A DNA stretch of 64,000 nt from Gemmatimonadota bacterium (GTDB taxonomy: Bacteria > Gemmatimonadota > Gemmatimonadetes > Gemmatimonadales > GWC2-71-9). Within the stretch, counting starts at the first letter, position 1. Every line of letters begins with the position of its first letter. Under the pieces are notes generated by a model. The model ran no database searches, had not been told where the DNA came from, and saw only the letters and a list, made by a program, of their open reading frames with translations. Location: the NCBI GenBank assembly GCA_022563595.1, contig JADFNB010000016.1, positions 1 through 64,000 of the forward strand, given 5' to 3'. The translations under genes and the position numbers were made by a program. Below, piece by piece: positions 1 through 7,239 of the stretch.

Positions 1-1064
1 TCCGGCCGGCGAATCTCCCACAGGATCTCCCCTGTCTCCGGCTCGAGACGCGCGAGCACCGAACCGCCTTCATTCCTGATCGAGTAGCTCTCCCGGTGCT
101 GGCCCGCCACGTACAGGAGGCCGTCCGCGGAGAGAGCAAACCGGCTGTGGGGATCGAACCCGAGGATCTGACGCCGCCACCGCAGTTCGCCTGTGGCCGT
201 GAACGACCAACCCACCCCCTGGAAGCCGTACAGGTACACGTTGCCGGCCGGGTCCAACATGAGGGAGCCCGAGTGCGTGCCCACGGCGTCGAGGATGTTC
301 CGAATCCACTTGGGTCGGCCGGTCGAATCGGTGGCGACCACGCCGCCGAACGTCATGAAGACGATCATGCCGTCATCGGCGCGCGCCAGGTGCGTGCGAT
401 CCACGCCGAACACGTCGAAGGCGCGTGCCCAGCGCAGGCGGTCGGGGCTCGCGATCACCTCGAAGGTGAGCGAATCGTGGGCGAGAAGTCCCTCCGGATC
501 ACGCACGGTCACCTGGAGCGTGTGCGATCCGACTGCGAAGGCCCCTGGCTCCAATTCTACCGAGTCGCCGCGGGCGAGCAGTGAGCCGTCGGTCCGGCGC
601 CACTCCACCGGTTGCACCAGCGTGTCGGGCGTTTCCAAATCCGTAGCGCGCACCATCAGTGTGATCGGCTCGACGTCGTACAGTGTCGGGCCTCCCAGAA
701 CGCGGAGCAGATCGAGACGGGGGGCGGTGTTGGCGCGGACCATGATCAGCACGCGGTCGCTCACGCGGCGGTCGTCAGGGAACCGAAGCTCGGCGGTGAG
801 CGTGAACCGTCCCGTATCCGGGACAGGGAGTGCGAGCTGCACGCCGATCCCCACGCGGTCCGTCGCGTCACGGAACCACGTCACAGCACTATCCGCGCCG
901 CCTCCCACCCCGGTGATCTCGACGCGGAGATGGACCGTATCGCCGGCCACATACTCGCCCGCGGGCGCGAGCCCGTCGATCCGGACAGTCGTGTTCAGCG
1001 GTCCGAGGGGGTCGGCGCACGCGGCCGCGAGCGCCGTGGCCACCAGCGATGCGAGCCACGACAC
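1..1064 (-). CDS. Lipoprotein with Ig-like segments and a PQQ-type beta-propeller (3' end off the window)
   Basis: The visible 354 codons begin with a hydrophobic stretch ending in LAAAC, a lipobox, so the product should be an outer-surface or periplasmic lipoprotein. Residues from about 25 to 200 look like two Ig-like beta domains (for example TLQVTVRDPEG). After that come repeated propeller blades with motifs such as LDPAGNVYLYG and LSADGLLYVAG and the phrase LEPETGEILWEIRRP, typical of PQQ/BamB-like repeats. The C-terminus lies beyond base 1. The start is uncertain: GTG at 1064 gives a very short n-region, whereas CTG at 1091 would add RRRASGWP, a better basic n-region, but CTG starts are rare and no clear ribosome binding site is seen. 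Substrate or partner is unknown. Confidence 0.7.
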   Translation of the reverse strand, partial: MSWLASLVATALAAACADPLGPLNTTVRIDGLAPAGEYVAGDTVHLRVEITGVGGGADSAVTWFRDATDRVGIGVQLALPVPDTGRFTLTAELRFPDDRRVSDRVLIMVRANTAPRLDLLRVLGGPTLYDVEPITLMVRATDLETPDTLVQPVEWRRTDGSLLARGDSVELEPGAFAVGSHTLQVTVRDPEGLLAHDSLTFEVIASPDRLRWARAFDVFGVDRTHLARADDGMIVFMTFGGVVATDSTGRPKWIRNILDAVGTHSGSLMLDPAGNVYLYGFQGVGWSFTATGELRWRRQILGFDPHSRFALSADGLLYVAGQHRESYSIRNEGGSVLARLEPETGEILWEIRRP

Positions 1065-1245
1065 CGGCCACCCGGAGGCGCGCCGTCTCAGGCAAGCAAC
1101 GGTGGTGATGGTGCTCTGGGTTGGACAGCGTACAGCGGTCGAACAGACAGGTGTCACCGGCGGTCCGTCCCTTCTCGAACGGGCTATCCTCCAATCTTGG
1201 GACCCTGACTGGAGTGTCAAGGGGGGGAAGGGTAGTGGGTTATTC

Positions 1246-1458
1246 TCAACTAGCCTTCTTCTCCTGCTCAACCAGGATGGCGACGATGTCCTCTAGCTTC
1301 CAAACCCGGTCGGTCAGGTCGGCAGCCATCGCTGGGGTGGTGTGGATGCCGCCACTCGCTGATTGCTTGGCGTTCTTTTCCCTGGCAATCAGCGCCGACT
1401 GCTGAGAGGACAAGGCCGCCCGGTGCTTCCGTGTACGCGGGGCGGTCTTCTCACACAT
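1246..1458 (-). pseudogene. Remnant of the C-terminal end of an IS1-type transposase
   Basis: A 70-codon open frame whose last 30 residues (TTPAMAADLTDRVWKLEDIV) match the tail I recall for IS1-like transposases, usually written TPAMAAGLTDHVW. The preceding 35 residues are low-complexity and basic, and the catalytic DDE part is absent. No terminal inverted repeats are recognisable around it. I therefore read it as a decayed insertion sequence end rather than an active gene, although a short expressed protein cannot be ruled out. Confidence 0.45.
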
Positions 1459-1528
1459 CCTTCACCTCGCTTCGGCGGAAGGCCACACGATCGGAGCGGG
1501 GGATCTACAAGTGTAGGTGGCGCGCATC

Positions 1529-1756
1529 ATGAGGAAAGAATACGATTTCACGAAGGCCCGAAAGAATCCGTACGCGAAACGGCTCAAGAAGGCGGTGACG
1601 ATCCGCCTCGATACAGACACGGTTGCGTACTTCAAGGACGTGGCGGCCGAGACGGGCATTGCGTATCAGATTCTGATCAATCTTTACCTTCGAGACTGTG
1701 CTGCCTCGCACAAAAAGTTATCGATGCGCTGGGCGTCCAAGTCGGGTGCTGCCTAA
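1529..1756 (+). CDS. Orphan BrnA/CopG-type antitoxin-like protein
   Basis: A 75-residue protein beginning MRKEYDFTKARKNPYAKRLK, followed by a ribbon-helix-helix core (VTIRLDTDTVAYFKDVAAE) and GIAYQILINLYLRD. This layout is that of the BrnA/CopG antitoxin group, DNA-binding dimers that normally repress their own toxin operon. Bases 1459-1528 upstream have no room for a BrnT-like toxin of about 90 residues, and nothing toxin-like follows, so the gene appears solitary. A GTG at 1517 in the same frame would add four residues; the ATG is preferred because family members begin at or next to this methionine. Its position between transposase remnants suggests acquisition by transfer. Confidence 0.7.
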   Translation: MRKEYDFTKARKNPYAKRLKKAVTIRLDTDTVAYFKDVAAETGIAYQILINLYLRDCAASHKKLSMRWASKSGAA

Positions 1757-1814
1757 CAGGTTGGGGCTGGCAGGCACTGACTGATGTCAAGGAAGTCGTG
1801 GGTTCTGCGCTCGG

Positions 1815-1955
1815 TTTGACCTTGGCGGCGGAGATGGCCTTGATCCGGGTGGCGTGTGGCAGGCACAGGTCGACGTCCAGGTCGCCGAGGAGATCCACCA
1901 GCCAGTACCAGCTCCCGGTGGATTCGACGGCGGCCCGATGCGGCCGGAGAACTGC
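1815..1955 (-). pseudogene. IS110-family transposase fragment
   Basis: On the minus strand this segment reads AAVESTGSWYWLVDLLGDLD followed by HATRIKAISAAKVK. It corresponds to the N-terminal DEDD nuclease part of IS110-family transposases, where the family usually has ESTGNWYWL and KAISAAKVKTD. After AAKVK the expected TD-x-x-DA residues are missing and the reading frame no longer resembles the family. Upstream there is no proper N-terminus, so only about 45 codons survive. Confidence 0.6.
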
Positions 1956-2112
1956 GCGAAGTAGCGCTGGAACTAGAGCGGCACGTTGGGGACTCCTGTT
2001 TGATGACCGCGCCCCTTCTTGGAAACATCGCGCGTTAGGAGCCGACAGGCACGGACGTTTCAAAGGAGTCGTGGGGTAGTGCGGCTTGCGAGTTGCGGCA
2101 GTACATTCAAAC

Positions 2113-2165
2113 GGGTGCCGGGACGGCACCCAATCGTGCTGCGGGGCGCTCGCCTAGCAGCGAGC
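2113..2165. repeat. Two hairpins in tandem
   Basis: GGGTGCC at 2113-2119 pairs perfectly with GGCACCC at 2125-2131 (5-base loop). GCTCGC at 2148-2153 pairs with GCGAGC at 2160-2165 (loop ctagca). They lie just upstream of a possible small gene at 2196. Neither is followed by a T-run, so they are not typical intrinsic terminators. They could be leader structures or traces of a mobile element end. Confidence 0.5.
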
Positions 2166-2195
2166 ACGCCCACAGCTCAAACGCGGAGTATAAAA

Positions 2196-2387
2196 ATGCG
2201 CCGACCGCGAAACTGGTTCGCCATCATCGATCGCCTCAATCGCAGCGCTCGGGGCGAGGTCCGTATCAGGATGGGGTCCCCGGGCAGCGCGCAGGTGACG
2301 CGCTGTCGCCTCCTCGCCGAGTGGTCGAACCTCGAGGCCACCACTACCGGCTCAATGCTTCGCCTGCGTCTCAAGCGGTCGGCGTAG
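2196..2387 (+). CDS. Possible small basic hypothetical protein
   Basis: An ATG-initiated frame of 63 residues starting MRRPRNWFAIIDRLNRSARG and ending LRLRLKRSA. I do not recognise a family. It is basic, with no signal peptide or membrane segment. It is the best candidate for a real gene in 1757-2821 because its ATG follows a purine-rich stretch (cggagtataaaa) and the frame is bounded by hairpins on both sides. It may equally be chance open frame in GC-rich DNA. Confidence 0.25.
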   Translation: MRRPRNWFAIIDRLNRSARGEVRIRMGSPGSAQVTRCRLLAEWSNLEATTTGSMLRLRLKRSA

Positions 2388-2401
2388 CGTTCTTCGGGGG
2401 T

Positions 2402-2451
2402 AGCGCCTGCTAGGCACGTTCCCCGGTCAGGTTGCCGCCTAGCAGGGCGCT
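2402..2451. repeat. 14-bp inverted repeat with 21-base loop
   Basis: The arm AGCGCCTGCTAGGC at 2402-2415 matches the reverse complement of 2437-2451, which has a single extra G. The motif GCCTAGCAG inside the right arm also occurs at 2152-2160. The repeat is unusually long for chance and has no T-tract. Confidence 0.55.
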
Positions 2452-2544
2452 GCGTGTCTGTGCCGCTGGCCTCAGTGGTGCGTACCTCACAGGGGCCAAT
2501 TCAGGGTGGTGGGTGACGGGAACCCGGTGGAGTCCTTTGCACTT

Positions 2545-2594
2545 GCCGCCGGTCGTGGAGCCGTGTGTGAAGCGACTCCACCCGAGCCGGCGGC
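2545..2594. repeat. Nested inverted repeat
   Basis: An outer stem GCCGCCGG (2545-2552) pairs with CCGGCGGC (2587-2594), and an inner stem GTGGAG (2555-2560) pairs with CTCCAC (2576-2581). A second copy GGTGGAGT at about 2526-2533 can also pair with ACTCCACC at 2575-2582, giving two competing structures. This pattern resembles a structured RNA or a recombination site, but I cannot name it. Confidence 0.45.
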
Positions 2595-2821
2595 GCCCAC
2601 CGTCTACGACCTGCCCGCAGCGTACTCCTGGTCCGGCCGTCGGTAGACATTCAGCAGGGTTGCCGTGTCCTCCGCGCTGAACCAGCCCCCATCCCACCAC
2701 ACCACCGCTGACCAACGCGTTTCCGACCGCGGCGCTGAACTCGAATGGAAGCCACCGGTCGCGAAAAGTGGCCACACCGCCTAGCTGTGCCGAGCAACAG
2801 TGCGACACAAGAACTGAGGGG

Positions 2822-2862
2822 TTGCTTTTCGTGGTGCCACTAAATAGTATTAGGCCGTAATA
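2822..2862 (+). promoter_or_regulatory. Promoter and probable operator of the regulator/oxidase/transporter operon
   Basis: TTGCTT (2822-2827) and TAGTAT (2845-2850) are separated by exactly 17 bases, a good sigma70-type promoter. The perfect palindrome TATTA-ggccg-TAATA (2848-2862) overlaps the -10 box and the expected start point. Binding there would block initiation, which fits autorepression by the metal-dependent regulator encoded 24 bases downstream. The operator assignment is inference; the promoter spacing and palindrome are directly visible. Confidence 0.55.
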
Positions 2863-2885
2863 ACTTGTTCGCGAGGGAAGACTGA

Positions 2886-3584
2886 ATGGGAACCGCAGCC
2901 CCCACTCGACCAGCGACGCTATCCCGGTCGACCGAAGACTATCTCAAGGCGATCTACCAGCTCGGGACCGCCGGGGAGCCGGTCCAGACGACTGCCATTG
3001 CCGACGCGCTCGACGTCGCGCCGGCCTCGGTGAGCGGGATGCTCAAGCGCCTCGCGGAGGCCGGCCTGCTGGAACACGTCCCCTACCGTGGGGTGAAGCT
3101 CACCGAACCGGGCCGGAACGCGGCCCTGAGCGTGGTCCGCCGGCACCGCATCCTGGAGTCATACCTGACTTCCATGCTTGGCTACGATTGGGATTCCGTA
3201 CATGAGGAAGCGGAGCGCCTCGAGCACGCTGCCTCGGACGATCTGATCGACCGCATGGGGCGGGCACTCGGCAACCCGTCTCATGATCCGCACGGTGCCC
3301 CAATTCCCACGCGCTTCGGCAAGATCGAGCAGCCGGCACACGTCCCGTTGTCGGAGGTCACCGCGGGCACCACCGCCGTGTTGAAGATGGTCAGCGACAA
3401 GGATCCGGCGCGCCTCCGCTTCATCAGGTCGCTAGGCCTCAACGTCGGCACGGTCTTCGAGGTGGTTGACCACCAACCCTTCCGGGGGCCCGTGACCATT
3501 CGCGTCGCCGGTGGCGTTCGCCGGGTGGTCGGATACGAGTTGGCCACCTCGCTCGGATGCGCGGTGGCAGGAGAGGTAACATGA
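2886..3584 (+). CDS. DtxR-family metal-dependent regulator, MntR-like metal site
   Basis: This 232-residue protein has an N-terminal winged helix (about 15-75), a metal-binding dimerisation domain (76-140) and a C-terminal SH3/FeoA-like domain (about 150-230). Compared with family ligands, Asp18 (in TEDY), His87, Glu110, Glu113 and His114 match the Mn-responsive MntR pattern; the cysteine typical of iron-sensing DtxR/IdeR is Glu110 here. MntR Glu11 corresponds to Lys21, so the binuclear site may be altered. A GAGGGAAG ribosome binding site precedes the ATG. The stop overlaps the start of the oxidase gene (ATGA). It probably represses this operon when Mn or Fe is plentiful. The long form with the FeoA-like domain leaves iron as an alternative effector. 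Confidence 0.88.
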   Translation: MGTAAPTRPATLSRSTEDYLKAIYQLGTAGEPVQTTAIADALDVAPASVSGMLKRLAEAGLLEHVPYRGVKLTEPGRNAALSVVRRHRILESYLTSMLGYDWDSVHEEAERLEHAASDDLIDRMGRALGNPSHDPHGAPIPTRFGKIEQPAHVPLSEVTAGTTAVLKMVSDKDPARLRFIRSLGLNVGTVFEVVDHQPFRGPVTIRVAGGVRRVVGYELATSLGCAVAGEVT

Positions 3585-4615
3585 CAGACTCTGAAGGCAA
3601 CATCACCCGGCGCGACCTGCTGCGTCGCGGCGCCATCGGTGTGGCCGGTATCGCCGCGGCGACCCAGACTCTCCGAGCCGCCGAGCACAAGCTGGATCCG
3701 GGGCTTCCGACGGGTGCGGCACGCAGCGCCCACGATCCCAGGAACGCGGCAACGCAGGGCCAAGTGAGCGATGCGTCTATCGACCCGCATGCGTTCCTCG
3801 AACAGTTCGACTATGGCGAGGTCACGCGCCGGCCGGACGGCACGGTGGTGCGGGAATTCCATATAACCGCCGTCGATCGCGAGATCGAGGTTGCGCCGGG
3901 CGTCTACTACCCGGCGTGGACCTATAACGGACAGGTTCCCGGACCCACGTTGCGCGCCACCGAGGGCGACCTGGTCCGGGTCCACTTCCGCAACGGTGGC
4001 AGCCACGCCCACACGATCCATTTTCACGGGATCCACGCCGGCCGGATGGACGGCGTGTTCGAGGTCGTGTCCCCGGGCGAGTCGTTCCTCTATGAGTTCG
4101 AGGCACAACCGTTCGGCTTGCACCTCTACCATTGCCACGCGATCCCGCTGAAGAAGCACATTGCCAAGGGCCTGTACGGCACCTTCATCATCGACCCGCG
4201 CACACCGCGCCCGCCCGCGCGCGAGATGGTGATGGTCCTCAACGGCTTCGACACGAACTTCGATGGGAGCAACGAGATCTACGCGGTGAACACCGTCCCG
4301 TTCGCCTACACTCAGCGTCCGATACAAGTGCGGAAAGGTGAGCGCCAGCGGATCTATCTGGTGAACATACTCGAGTTCGACCTGATCAACTCGATCCACC
4401 TACACGGCGGCATGTTCCACGTATATCGCACGGGAACCTCGATCGAGCCGCACGAGTTCACCGACAACCTGATGCTGTGTCAGGGTGAGCGGCACATCCT
4501 CGAGTTCACATTCGAGCACACCGGGCGGTTCATGTTCCACGCGCACCAGTCCGAGTTCGCCGAACTCGGCTGGATGGGCGTGCTCAACGTCGTGGACGGG
4601 AGCCCAATCGCTTGA
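3581..4615 (+). CDS. Tat-exported two-domain multicopper oxidase
   Basis: The 344-residue product starts MTDSEGNITRRDLLRRG, a twin-arginine signal, so it is folded with its metal before export to the periplasm. Domain 1 carries HTIHFHGIH and LYHCHAIPLKKHIAKGLYG; domain 2 carries HLHGGMFH and FMFHAHQSEF. The histidine pairs are those of a trinuclear copper cluster. The only type 1 copper cysteine is in domain 1 because domain 2 has HAH in place of HCH. The axial position that is Met in NirK is Leu here, as in high-potential laccases. This makes it a two-domain laccase-type oxidase rather than a nitrite reductase. I chose the ATG overlapping the upstream TGA. Linked to an Mn-type regulator and a ZIP transporter, it may oxidise Mn(II), Fe(II) or Cu(I); the substrate is inferred. 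Confidence 0.85.
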   Translation: MTDSEGNITRRDLLRRGAIGVAGIAAATQTLRAAEHKLDPGLPTGAARSAHDPRNAATQGQVSDASIDPHAFLEQFDYGEVTRRPDGTVVREFHITAVDREIEVAPGVYYPAWTYNGQVPGPTLRATEGDLVRVHFRNGGSHAHTIHFHGIHAGRMDGVFEVVSPGESFLYEFEAQPFGLHLYHCHAIPLKKHIAKGLYGTFIIDPRTPRPPAREMVMVLNGFDTNFDGSNEIYAVNTVPFAYTQRPIQVRKGERQRIYLVNILEFDLINSIHLHGGMFHVYRTGTSIEPHEFTDNLMLCQGERHILEFTFEHTGRFMFHAHQSEFAELGWMGVLNVVDGSPIA

Positions 4616-5778
4616 GCGCGACGCGACGCACGTGGATCTTAGGCGGCCTCCCGCTCGTTCTCATGGGAGTGCTCGCCGCCTTGGTCATCGGCACGGGCGT
4701 GCTCGATTTCATACGCGGCAGTGCGCCCCCGGTCGAGGACCTCACGTTCCAGCGCGTGAGCCTGACCCCCGGCCGGATTACAGCGGATGTCGTCAATGGT
4801 GGGCGTGACCCCGTCACCGTGGCGCAGGTCATGGTCGACGACGCTTTCTGGTCGTTCACCGTCACCCCGAGCCCGACCATCAACCGCCTGGGGCGCGCGA
4901 CAATCGAGATCCCCTATCCGTGGGTGGAGGACGAGTCGCACGAAATCGTGCTGTTGACGTCTACCGGCGTCACATTCGCTCATGAGATCGCTGTCGCCCG
5001 CGAGACGCCCGTGGTCAGCGCCAAGTTCTTCGGTGTCTTCGCCTTGATCGGCCTGTACGTGGGCGTCATACCGGTCGCGATCGGACTCCTGTGGTTCCCC
5101 TTTCTGCGACGGCTCGAGCGTCGCTGGATACACTCCGCCCTGGCGTTGACCGCCGGTCTCCTGATCTTCCTGGGTGCGGACGCGATCCATGAGGCGCTCG
5201 AGGCCGGGGAGCAACTCGCAGGCGCCTATCAGGGCACGCTCGTCGTGATCGTAGGCTTTCTGGGTGCGTTGCTGCTGCTGCACACCGTTGCCGGCACCAG
5301 GGTACAAGGCGGTGGAGCGAGCGGCCGGCGGGCTGTTGCCTGGATGATCGCGTTCGGGATCGGTCTGCACAACCTCGGCGAGGGGCTCGCGATCGGCGCC
5401 GCCTACGCCCTCGGCGAAGCGGCCCTGGGAGCGTTCCTGATCGTAGGCTTCATGCTGCACAACTCGACGGAAGGGCTGGGGATCGTCGCCCCGATCGCAC
5501 ACGACCGTCCCCGGCTTCGTATGCTCGCCGGCTTGGGGCTGCTCGCGGGCGCGCCCACTATCCTGGGCGCCTGGATCGGTGGGCTTGCATACAGTCCGAT
5601 GCTCGCCGTCCTGTTTCTCAGCATTGGAGCCGGCGCCATCGCCCAAGTGGTGATGGTACTCTACCGAGTGGTGGCGCGCGAACTGGAGACCGGAGAGCCG
5701 CTCTGGACCCCGCTGACCGCTGGCGGCTTGGTCGCCGGCCTCGTCGTGATGTATGGCACCGGTCTGTTGGTGGCCTGA
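4612..5778 (+). CDS. ZIP-family metal transporter with an N-terminal extracytoplasmic domain
   Basis: A 388-residue membrane protein begun by a TTG that overlaps the preceding stop (TTGA). After one N-terminal membrane segment (about 8-33) there is an unusual soluble beta-rich segment (about 40-130). The ZIP transmembrane core follows from about 140. The two metal-binding helices are clear: GLHNLGEGLAIG and MLHNSTEGLGI, both with the HN-x-x-EG pattern of ZIP transporters (HNxPEG in zinc importers). Divalent metal (Mn, Fe or Zn) uptake or release is expected. The extra N-terminal domain could dock the oxidase or bind metal; that is inference. It is the last gene of the regulator/oxidase operon. 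Confidence 0.85.
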   Translation: MSATRRTWILGGLPLVLMGVLAALVIGTGVLDFIRGSAPPVEDLTFQRVSLTPGRITADVVNGGRDPVTVAQVMVDDAFWSFTVTPSPTINRLGRATIEIPYPWVEDESHEIVLLTSTGVTFAHEIAVARETPVVSAKFFGVFALIGLYVGVIPVAIGLLWFPFLRRLERRWIHSALALTAGLLIFLGADAIHEALEAGEQLAGAYQGTLVVIVGFLGALLLLHTVAGTRVQGGGASGRRAVAWMIAFGIGLHNLGEGLAIGAAYALGEAALGAFLIVGFMLHNSTEGLGIVAPIAHDRPRLRMLAGLGLLAGAPTILGAWIGGLAYSPMLAVLFLSIGAGAIAQVVMVLYRVVARELETGEPLWTPLTAGGLVAGLVVMYGTGLLVA

Positions 5779-5927
5779 CCCTCTGCTCCACGCCGTCCGC
5801 GATCTCGGGCCGGTTGCCGTCACGTTAGCCGCCGCCCCCGCCGGTGCCCGCACGGGTGGGCAGGATTCCGGGTAAGTTCGAACGGACGCCCGGTAGTGCT
5901 GTCGGAAGCGAGATCATCAGTCCATAC

Positions 5928-6191
5928 ATGGCGCGGCCACCCACGATAGACCACGACGAAGCGCACCTCCGGTTCAGCACCACCGTCGGAGGACAGACGG
6001 CGTATCTCAGCTACCGGCGAGTGGACGACACCACGGTGGACTACATGAGCACATTCGTACCGCCGCCGCTCCGCAGGCAGGGGATCGGTGAGCACCTAGT
6101 CCGTGCGGCGCTCGAACACGCCGCCGGGAAAGGGCTCAGGGTGATTCCCACGTGCTGGTTCGTGAGGAAGGTGATGGAGCAAGACGGCTAG
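5928..6191 (+). CDS. Small GNAT-family N-acetyltransferase (YjdJ-like)
   Basis: An 87-residue protein with MSTFVPPPLRRQGIGEHLV, where RRQGIG is the acetyl-CoA pyrophosphate-binding loop, followed by AALEHAAGKGLRVIPTCWFV. This matches the minimal YjdJ-type GNATs of about 90 residues, which have a very short N-terminal half; their substrate is unknown. The ATG at 5928 is preferred over one at 5844 because the extra 28 residues have no family resemblance. It is separated from its neighbours by about 150 and 76 bases and is probably a single-gene unit. Confidence 0.8.
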   Translation: MARPPTIDHDEAHLRFSTTVGGQTAYLSYRRVDDTTVDYMSTFVPPPLRRQGIGEHLVRAALEHAAGKGLRVIPTCWFVRKVMEQDG

Positions 6192-6227
6192 CGGCACTTA
6201 GGCGCGCGGTCCCGCCTCCAACCGCCC

Positions 6228-6256
6228 TTTACCGACCCTCCCATCCCTGCTAGTAT
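6228..6256 (+). promoter_or_regulatory. Promoter of prs
   Basis: TTTACC (6228-6233) and TAGTAT (6251-6256) are 17 bases apart. The -10 box is identical to the one in front of the regulator gene at 2845. The expected start point lies only about 5 bases before the prs ATG, implying a leaderless or nearly leaderless transcript, consistent with the absence of a ribosome binding site. Confidence 0.45.
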
Positions 6257-6267
6257 TCCGGGCTGTC

Positions 6268-7221
6268 ATGGCCGACATATCTCTTTCTGGCAGTAAGATG
6301 CTGTTGCTGGCCGGCACCGCGAATCCGCCCCTGTCGGGCGAGATTGCCGCGTGCCTGTCTCAGCCGCTGTGTTCGGTAACGATCAAGCGGTTCGCCGACG
6401 GGGAGATCTTCGTTCGGATCGACGAGAATGTCCGCGGGCGGGACGTATTCATAGTGCAGCCCACGAACCCGCCGGCCGAGAACGTTCTCGAGTTGCTGTT
6501 GCTGCTCGACGCGGCGAGGAGGGCGAGCGCGGCGCGGATCACGGCGGTCGTGCCCTACTTCGGGTACGCGCGTCAGGATCGCAAGGATCAGCCGCGGGTC
6601 GCGATCAGCGCCAAGCTGATGTCGAACCTGATCACGACAGCCGGTGCCGAGCGGGTGCTGGGGCTCGATTTCCACCAGCACCAGATACAGGGGTTCTTCG
6701 ACATTCCGGTGGACCACCTGTACGCCGCGCCGGTGCTGGTGCAGCACTACAGGCAGAAACAGCTCAAGGAGCTGGTGGTCGTGGCGCCCGACGTCGGGAG
6801 CGCGAAGATGGCGCGCGGCTTCGCGAAGCGGTTAGACGCGTCGCTGGCGATCATCGACAAGCGCCGTCCGTCGGCCAATGTGGCTGAGGTGGTCAATGTT
6901 GTTGGCGAGGTTAGCGGACGCGATTGTCTGATCGTCGACGACATGATCGACACGGGCGGCACGATGGCTGAGGCGACGATCGCGCTGGATAAGCTGGGGG
7001 CCAGCAACGTCTACTGTTGCGCTACGCATCCGCTGCTCTCCGGTCCGGCGATCGACCGGTTGCGGGCCACACCGGTACGGGAAGTGGCCGTGACCAACAC
7101 TATTCAGGTGCCGGAAGAGAAGATGTTCGACCGGCTCAAGGTGCTCTCGATCGGCCCGCTACTGGCACAGGCGATCCGGTACACTCACAGCGATCAGTCC
7201 GTCAGCTCGCTGTTCGGCTGA
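6268..7221 (+). CDS. prs: Ribose-phosphate pyrophosphokinase
   Basis: The 317-residue protein makes PRPP from ribose 5-phosphate and ATP, feeding nucleotide, histidine and tryptophan synthesis in the cytoplasm. Family motifs are all present: FADGEIFVRIDENVRG, FGYARQDRKDQPR for ATP binding, LDFHQHQIQGFFD, and the PRPP-binding loop VDDMIDTGGTM near residue 230. Length is standard. It leads a probable operon with rplY and pth, the common bacterial order prs-ctc-pth. Confidence 0.97.
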   Translation: MADISLSGSKMLLLAGTANPPLSGEIAACLSQPLCSVTIKRFADGEIFVRIDENVRGRDVFIVQPTNPPAENVLELLLLLDAARRASAARITAVVPYFGYARQDRKDQPRVAISAKLMSNLITTAGAERVLGLDFHQHQIQGFFDIPVDHLYAAPVLVQHYRQKQLKELVVVAPDVGSAKMARGFAKRLDASLAIIDKRRPSANVAEVVNVVGEVSGRDCLIVDDMIDTGGTMAEATIALDKLGASNVYCCATHPLLSGPAIDRLRATPVREVAVTNTIQVPEEKMFDRLKVLSIGPLLAQAIRYTHSDQSVSSLFG

Positions 7222-7239
7222 CACGCAGGATAAGGAGTT

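Larger units (their letters stand above)
2388..2821. other. Gene-poor stretch with large inverted repeats
   Basis: No frame on either strand looks like a known protein, and the open frames here have no convincing composition or start. The stretch is instead rich in long inverted repeats, listed separately at 2402-2451 and 2545-2594. It may be a decayed mobile-element junction or carry a structured RNA; sequence alone does not decide. Confidence 0.5.

Noticed and set aside
193-1296. Long plus-strand open frame of 367 codons
   Set aside because: It is the shadow of the minus-strand propeller lipoprotein; its composition (Ser, Thr, Arg rich) has no family resemblance, while the opposite strand shows lipobox and propeller motifs.
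1750-2456. Possible integron cassette array with attC-like sites (GCCTAAC at 1751, GCTAGGC/GCCTAGC at 2409-2443)
   Set aside because: The order and spacing of the core sites do not match attC, the conserved GTTRRRY partner is missing, and no integrase is present.
2545-2600. Group II intron domain V (gagccgtgtg resembles its 5' half)
   Set aside because: The complementary 3' half and the GAAA loop are missing, and no reverse transcriptase is nearby.
3581-4615. Copper nitrite reductase
   Set aside because: The HCH motif and paired histidines in both domains indicate a trinuclear cluster of laccase type, and the axial Met of NirK is Leu.
4639-5853. 404-codon minus-strand frame opposite the ZIP gene
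   Set aside because: Shadow frame; the plus strand carries the ZIP metal motifs and membrane helices.
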